Below, piece after piece: positions 59,909 to 64,000 of a stretch of 64,000 nt of DNA. Each line of letters opens with the position of its first letter. The first letter of the stretch is position 1. Origin of the DNA: Bdellovibrio sp. ArHS (GTDB taxonomy: Bacteria; Bdellovibrionota; Bdellovibrionia; Bdellovibrionales; Bdellovibrionaceae); the NCBI RefSeq assembly GCF_000786105.1, contig NZ_JTEV01000003.1:1-64000 (forward strand), in the 5' to 3' direction. Under the pieces are notes generated by a model. That model was not told where the DNA came from, made no database searches, and was given only the letters and a program-made list of their open reading frames with translations. A program made the translations under genes and the position numbers.

Positions 59909-60310
59909 ATGCCCTCAATTTTTACTAAAATTATTCAAGGTGAGCTTCCTTCCTACAAGATTTACGAAGACGACCAAATTCTTTCTTTCTTGGCGCTGGA
60001 TCAGGTGAACTTGGGTCATACGTTGGTGATTTGCAAAGAGGAAATCAATCATTGGACCGAAGTTCCGGCGGAAACCTATTCTCATCTACATCAGGTTTCG
60101 CAAAAAATTGGCAAGGCTATTTTGAAGGCATCAGGAGCCCCTCGCGTCGGTCAGATGGTAGCCGGTTTTGAGGTGCCTCACTATCACTTGCATTTAATTC
60201 CAGCTTGGTCGATTCCGGATTTAGACTTTAAACGTGCGAAACGTCGTTCCGACGAAGAGATGAAGCAGATTCAAGCGGCCATTATCACCCATCTTGACGA
60301 AATGAAGTAA
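59909..60310 (+). CDS. HIT-family (histidine triad) protein
   Basis: The ATG at 59909 has AGGAGA upstream; an earlier in-frame codon would add a non-homologous stretch. The 133-residue protein starts MPSIFTKIIQGELPSYKIYEDDQILSFLAL and carries the triad HYHLHLIPAW. HIT proteins hydrolyse nucleoside phosphoramidates or dinucleoside polyphosphates such as Ap4A. Followed after 4 bases by the DUF1653 gene. Confidence 0.92.
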   Translation: MPSIFTKIIQGELPSYKIYEDDQILSFLALDQVNLGHTLVICKEEINHWTEVPAETYSHLHQVSQKIGKAILKASGAPRVGQMVAGFEVPHYHLHLIPAWSIPDLDFKRAKRRSDEEMKQIQAAIITHLDEMK

Positions 60311-60314
60311 AGCG

Positions 60315-60557
60315 ATGACAGAACAGAATAAATACCAAGATATTATTCCCGGCGCCATTTACCAGCACTATAAAGGAAAACAGTATCGCGTGATTGGGGT
60401 CGGCAAACACAGCGAAAGTTTGGAGGATGTCGTATTGTACGAAGCTCTTTATGACAATCCACTCGGCCGATTGTGGTGTCGTCCCGCCGTCATGTGGTCA
60501 GAGATCGTCGAGGTTGGTGGCGAGAAAGTTCCACGCTTTAAGTTCCTATTTAAGTAA
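60315..60557 (+). CDS. DUF1653 family protein
   Basis: The 80-residue protein matches DUF1653: IIPGAIYQHYKGKQYRVIGVGKHSESLEDVVLYEALYDNPLGRLWCRPAVMWSEIVEV. The family is a small beta-barrel-like domain of unknown function, often found near HIT or unrelated housekeeping genes. It follows the HIT gene by 4 bases and is likely co-transcribed. Confidence 0.9.
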   Translation: MTEQNKYQDIIPGAIYQHYKGKQYRVIGVGKHSESLEDVVLYEALYDNPLGRLWCRPAVMWSEIVEVGGEKVPRFKFLFK

Positions 60558-60656
60558 TAAATTCAGGGCGTTCCACCATCTCCGGTGGATCTTATCATTA
60601 AGTTTTCAGTTGGATATCAGGTCGTTCTCACTTGGAAACAAAATTGGGTCGCTCTT

Positions 60657-60706
60657 TTGACCTTTACATGCTGCTTCTCTAAAACCGGATCCTCACGGAG
60701 AAGCAG
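60657..60706 (+). promoter_or_regulatory. Promoter and 9-bp inverted repeat before the porin gene
   Basis: TTGACC (60657-60662), a 17-bp spacer and TAAAAC (60680-60685) form a sigma-70-like promoter. CTGCTTCTC (60671-60679) and GAGAAGCAG (60698-60706) are a perfect 9-bp inverted repeat flanking the -10; the second arm contains the ribosome site GGAGAAG. With this start site the repeat acts at the DNA level as an operator; with a start further upstream it would hide the ribosome site in RNA. Confidence 0.55.
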
Positions 60707-60711
60707 TATTC

Positions 60712-62088
60712 ATGAAACGCTTGTTACTATCAATTTTTGTATTTTCTAGTATCGCAAACGCCCAAGACTCAACCGGGGCAGCGACCGCCACAACCGCAAC
60801 TCCGACGGCCGAGATTCAAGCTCCCGCCACTTCATCTGTGACGACACAGGCGTTAACTGAGGACGAGGACGACGAAGAGCACGAGGCTGCGGTTTCTACG
60901 TCAATAGCAAAAGCTTCTGATGAAAAGACTTATCCTAAGTTCGAGTTCAAATCTTATGGCTACATGGTATTTGGACAGCGCGAGACTTTTAAAACTGTGC
61001 AAAATCTGACGCCGATCACTCGTCGTGAAATGGACCTGGCAGAAATCGCTTTTGAAGGAGAGTACATTCTTTCAGAAAGTTCCAAAATCGAATTCGAAAT
61101 TGAAATCGAACACGGGGGCGTCGGGACAGTGATCGAATTTGACCCTTTTGAAGAGTTCGGCGAGTTCGAACAAGAAATCGAAAAGGGCGGTGAAGTCGTC
61201 CTGCCTGAGCTTTATTATAAAAAAACCTGGAAAAAGACCGACACTGCTTTACGCGTGGGTAAGTTCCCTCTGTTTATCGCCTTGGGCTCCGTACAAACAA
61301 AGCCTCATATGTACGCATCCATTCTGGCTTCTGACCTTGAAGCTCGTATGATTCCTTTGAACTGGACTGAGATGGGCGTACAAGTCGAACAGAAATTTTC
61401 TGATTTCACAGCACGTCTTGGAATTGTCAGCGGGTTGAACTCTGAGTTCTTCCGCACCTACAACTGGATTGGGGGCGGTTACCAACGTCACTTTGAAACG
61501 AACAACGCTGACGATTTGGCCACCTTAGCCAGTCTTGAGTGGGGCAGTGTCGCCAAAGGAAAAGGTTTTGCTCTTTCTTACTATGCGGGAAACACAACGG
61601 GAAATCGCTATAAAGTCGACAAACTTAAAGAGGACGCGGAAGTGACTCTGTGGACTTTGATGGGTGGTTATAAAATCGGAGGCTTCGGTTTCAGCGGTGA
61701 AATGATTCAAGGTACTTTGGAAAACTCCAATCTGGTTTCTGCGGCGAATGCGACTTTAGGTGGTTTGGCTAAACCGAAATCTTTTGCTCCTTTGGGACAC
61801 AAGGCGCGTTTGGAATCGCTGCAAGTTTATTATGATTTTGCTTCGATTCGACTGACACCTTTCCTGAAGTGGGAACATGTAAACACCTTTGACGAGGTCG
61901 AAGGCAATATCAATAAAAACCCACGCTACGAAGTCACTCGCAATTCGGGTGGTTTGATGTGGTTTTTTGACACGGGCGCCTTCTTAAAAGCGCAGTACGC
62001 AACGGAAGTGACCGAGCTTGACGGTCTGCCCGAGACTTATCAAGCAAACATTGCATTTGGATTTGATATAGACAGTTTTAACAAATAA
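60712..62088 (+). CDS. Outer-membrane porin-like protein
   Basis: The 458-residue protein has a signal peptide (MKRLLLSIFVFSSIANA), a Thr/Ala-rich then very acidic linker (EDEDDEEHEAAV), and a beta-barrel-like body with alternating aromatic strands (FEFKSYGYMVFGQRETF, EIAFEGEYILSESSKIEFEIEIEHG, ALRVGKFPLFIALGS, LKAQYATEVTEL). It resembles phosphate-selective or iron-regulated porin-like OM proteins. It is followed after 12 bases by imelysin and DUF1111 genes, so it may admit iron or a related substrate. Family assignment is tentative. Confidence 0.72.
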   Translation: MKRLLLSIFVFSSIANAQDSTGAATATTATPTAEIQAPATSSVTTQALTEDEDDEEHEAAVSTSIAKASDEKTYPKFEFKSYGYMVFGQRETFKTVQNLTPITRREMDLAEIAFEGEYILSESSKIEFEIEIEHGGVGTVIEFDPFEEFGEFEQEIEKGGEVVLPELYYKKTWKKTDTALRVGKFPLFIALGSVQTKPHMYASILASDLEARMIPLNWTEMGVQVEQKFSDFTARLGIVSGLNSEFFRTYNWIGGGYQRHFETNNADDLATLASLEWGSVAKGKGFALSYYAGNTTGNRYKVDKLKEDAEVTLWTLMGGYKIGGFGFSGEMIQGTLENSNLVSAANATLGGLAKPKSFAPLGHKARLESLQVYYDFASIRLTPFLKWEHVNTFDEVEGNINKNPRYEVTRNSGGLMWFFDTGAFLKAQYATEVTELDGLPETYQANIAFGFDIDSFNK

Positions 62089-62100
62089 GGAGACAAGCTC

Positions 62101-63186
62101 ATGAAAGCTTTGAAACTCATGGCAGCAGCTTTGACCTTCGTTGGTGCGATGGCGCAAGCGGCGACGAATCAGGAAATCATCAATCACGTTTCTTATAATG
62201 TGATTCTTGCGACCTATAATGATCTGGCTTCACAGGCCGCAAAGTTGAATGTGGCTGTGAATGCTTTGGCAGCAAACCCTACCGAGGCAAATCTAGCAAC
62301 GGCCCAAGAGGCTTGGCGTGCGACACGTGTGCCCTGGGAAAGTTCAGAAGCTTTCTTGTTCGGGCCCGTGGACTCTTTAGGTATTGATCCTTTGTTAGAT
62401 ACTTGGCCTTTGAATATCCTGGATCTTGATTCTGTTTTGAAATCCAACCGCACGATCACTACTGATTTTGTCCGTGCACTGGGAACCAACCTTCAAGGCT
62501 TCCATACTATTGAATATCTTTTATTCGGTGATGGTAAATCTGCCAATACGAAGCCGGTAGGCGCATTGACGGCGAAACAGTTCGAATACTTAAAAGCGAC
62601 ATCGGCTTTGTTGACTGAGCACGCGGCTTATCTGGCTAGCGCATGGACAAAGAACTATGATCCCGAAAATCCATCAGCTCCTGGCTATGTAACAGTGATC
62701 AGTCAGCCGGGATTTGACAATCCCTTCTATTCTTCCGACCGTGCGGTGATGGAAGAGTTTGTTCAAGGTATGATGGGTATTCTGGACGAAGTCGCGAACG
62801 GCAAAATGTCGGATCCGATGGGTGCAGATATCAACTCGGCGAACATGGCATTGGTAGAGTCTCCGTTTTCCTGGAATTCATTGAATGATTTCACGAATAA
62901 CATCCGTTCCGTTTACAGCATTTACACAGGTCACTACAGAAGCTCTAAAGGCCCTGGTATTAAGGCGCTGGTAGAAAGAGTGGATGCAGGTCTGGCAAAT
63001 CGTGTTGAAAATGAAATCTTGAATTGCATGCAGTTGATTCAGGCGATTCGCCCAACTGGCGGCGGTGATTTCGGTCAAGCGATCTTTACTCATGAAGGTC
63101 GCGCGCGCGCGCAAAAAGCAATCGATGCGTTGAATGCTCTGCACGCGACAATGGAAAACGAAGTTCTGCCAACACTTGATATGTAA
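62101..63186 (+). CDS. Imelysin-family periplasmic protein
   Basis: The 361-residue protein has a signal peptide (MKALKLMAAALTFVGAMAQA) and the imelysin/M75 pattern: QEAWRATRVPWESSEAFLFGPVDSLGIDPLLDTWP and the GxHxxE motif in GFHTIEYLLFGDG. Imelysin proteins (EfeO/IrpA/IcmP-like) are linked to iron uptake; a peptidase activity was proposed but the family is mainly considered metal binding. Together with a porin and a di-haem DUF1111 protein it forms a typical imelysin gene neighbourhood. Confidence 0.92.
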   Translation: MKALKLMAAALTFVGAMAQAATNQEIINHVSYNVILATYNDLASQAAKLNVAVNALAANPTEANLATAQEAWRATRVPWESSEAFLFGPVDSLGIDPLLDTWPLNILDLDSVLKSNRTITTDFVRALGTNLQGFHTIEYLLFGDGKSANTKPVGALTAKQFEYLKATSALLTEHAAYLASAWTKNYDPENPSAPGYVTVISQPGFDNPFYSSDRAVMEEFVQGMMGILDEVANGKMSDPMGADINSANMALVESPFSWNSLNDFTNNIRSVYSIYTGHYRSSKGPGIKALVERVDAGLANRVENEILNCMQLIQAIRPTGGGDFGQAIFTHEGRARAQKAIDALNALHATMENEVLPTLDM

Positions 63187-63197
63187 TGGAGATTCTC

Positions 63198-64000
63198 ATG
63201 AAAGCCTGGATTGTTCTTTCTGCTTTTAATATCATCGTCGGAGGCATGGCTCATGCGGCTTCCGGAATCGATATGGATTATGTTCATGCAATAAAATCCG
63301 GTGGTGATACGACAATCATGATAAGAGGAGAATCCATCCGGGCTTTTCGCAATCCTGCAGCGAATCTCACTGAAGAAGAAATCGCACGTCATCTGACCGG
63401 CGATGCTCTTTTTGAACGAAATTTTTCCGACGACGCCGGTCGTTTTGATCACGGTCTTGGGCCGGTCTTCAATAATACAAGCTGTAATGCCTGCCACTCT
63501 AAGGATGGTCGCGGCGCTTTGCCGGTCCTTATGCCCGGACAAGAATGGGTTCAGCTTCGTCAAAATGAATCAGTTTTTTTGCGGATTAGTATCGAAGATG
63601 GCAGCCAACGTCCTAAGACAGCCGAGACTCATTGGGGAGCCCCCGTGCCGGTGCCCGGTTTTTCTGATCAACTTTTTCATCTAGGCTCTATGGGGGTTCG
63701 TAAAGATCTGCCTGGCGTGGGACAAGCCCAGGTTTGGATGAAGTATGATAAAAGTGTATTTACTTATCCCGATGGAACTTCGGTACAACTGCGTAAGCCG
63801 GTTTTTAAAATCACCGATGCCTACGATGAATATTTCGACTCTGTGACCGGCGAAGTGAAAAGTCGTCTGTACGAAAAAGATGTCAAAACCAGTCCGCGCA
63901 TGGGTACTCCTATGATCGGCTTGGGACTTTTGGAAGCAATCCGTGAATCCGATATCCTGGCTTTGGCGGCCCGGGATCTTTCTGCAGAAGGCGTGAAAGG
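63198..64000 (+). CDS. Di-haem oxidoreductase (DUF1111), 3' partial
   Basis: The ATG at 63198 has GGAG upstream; the frame is open to the window end (267 codons seen). A signal peptide (MKAWIVLSAFNIIVGGMAHA) is followed by FNNTSCNACHSKDGRG, a CxxCH haem-binding site, and by PFS-like SPRMGTPMIGLGLLEAI. This matches DUF1111 thiol-oxidoreductase/di-haem cytochromes; the second haem site would lie beyond the window. Such proteins often follow imelysin genes and may oxidise or reduce iron in the periplasm. Confidence 0.88.
   Translation, partial: MKAWIVLSAFNIIVGGMAHAASGIDMDYVHAIKSGGDTTIMIRGESIRAFRNPAANLTEEEIARHLTGDALFERNFSDDAGRFDHGLGPVFNNTSCNACHSKDGRGALPVLMPGQEWVQLRQNESVFLRISIEDGSQRPKTAETHWGAPVPVPGFSDQLFHLGSMGVRKDLPGVGQAQVWMKYDKSVFTYPDGTSVQLRKPVFKITDAYDEYFDSVTGEVKSRLYEKDVKTSPRMGTPMIGLGLLEAIRESDILALAARDLSAEGVK

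Overview
The window looks like chromosome of a predatory deltaproteobacterium-like organism of the genus Bdellovibrio or a close relative. This is inferred from the sequence only: mid-range base composition, a TIGR02147-type regulator, many secreted Cys/Gly-rich proteins of unknown function, a flgF-G-A-H-I-J-M-N-K-L-csrA-fliW flagellar cluster, sigma-28-like promoter motifs, and menaquinone genes with TTG/GTG starts. No IS element, prophage, CRISPR array, rRNA or tRNA was seen.

Layout. 1-4.0 kb: the end of a large secreted fibre-like protein with a peptidase S74 self-cleaving chaperone domain, then a two-gene minus-strand unit (small secreted protein plus TIGR02147 regulator). 4.0-8.8 kb: a KhpA-like KH protein facing a minus-strand unit metallophosphoesterase-recX-alaS. 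8.9-13.7 kb: a plus-strand run with an acyl-CoA-synthetase-like protein lacking its catalytic lysine, a periplasmic solute-binding protein, pgpA, a CinA-type amidohydrolase and recA. 13.8-18.4 kb: minus-strand chemoreceptor, secreted MsrB, a glyoxalase-fold protein and gamma-glutamyltranspeptidase. 18.4-23.6 kb: a tight minus-strand operon mmsA-URC1-URC4-upp-udk, read here as a URC-type uracil/uridine catabolic operon. 23.7-29.6 kb: glutathione peroxidase, two tandem paralogous secreted Cys/Gly-rich proteins, lysC and an MltD-like lytic transglycosylase.

29.9-40.1 kb: flagellar rod, ring, hook-junction and regulatory genes. FlgJ carries a degenerate M23-like tail instead of a glucosaminidase, and csrA has a good sigma-28 promoter, so FlgM/sigma-28 and CsrA/FliW control are linked in one locus. 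40.3-52.8 kb: rmuC, then menA-menC-menE with a 2Fe-2S ferredoxin-like gene, a repeat-built lipoprotein, a YkgJ-type protein, a MenI-like thioesterase, a polyprenyl diphosphate synthase and a second UbiA-family protein, followed by rsmJ, a polytopic membrane protein and a degenerate SpoIIE-type phosphatase. 53.0-60.6 kb: citrate synthase, a secreted L,D-transpeptidase, a Met/Gly-repeat secreted protein, a two-component system, a HIT protein and DUF1653. 60.7-64.0 kb: porin, imelysin and the start of a di-haem DUF1111 oxidoreductase, resembling an iron-linked imelysin cluster; the last gene runs off the window.

The genes fit a cell that imports and burns prey-derived nucleobases (URC operon to acetyl-CoA and citrate synthase), respires with menaquinone, swims with a sigma-28/FlgM-controlled flagellum and remodels peptidoglycan. 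The less explained parts are the paired secreted proteins at 24.4-27.5 kb with palindromic/sigma-28-like control regions, the modular lipoprotein at 45-46.9 kb, the Met/Gly hexapeptide protein at 55.9-57.7 kb, and several enzyme-like proteins that have lost key residues.
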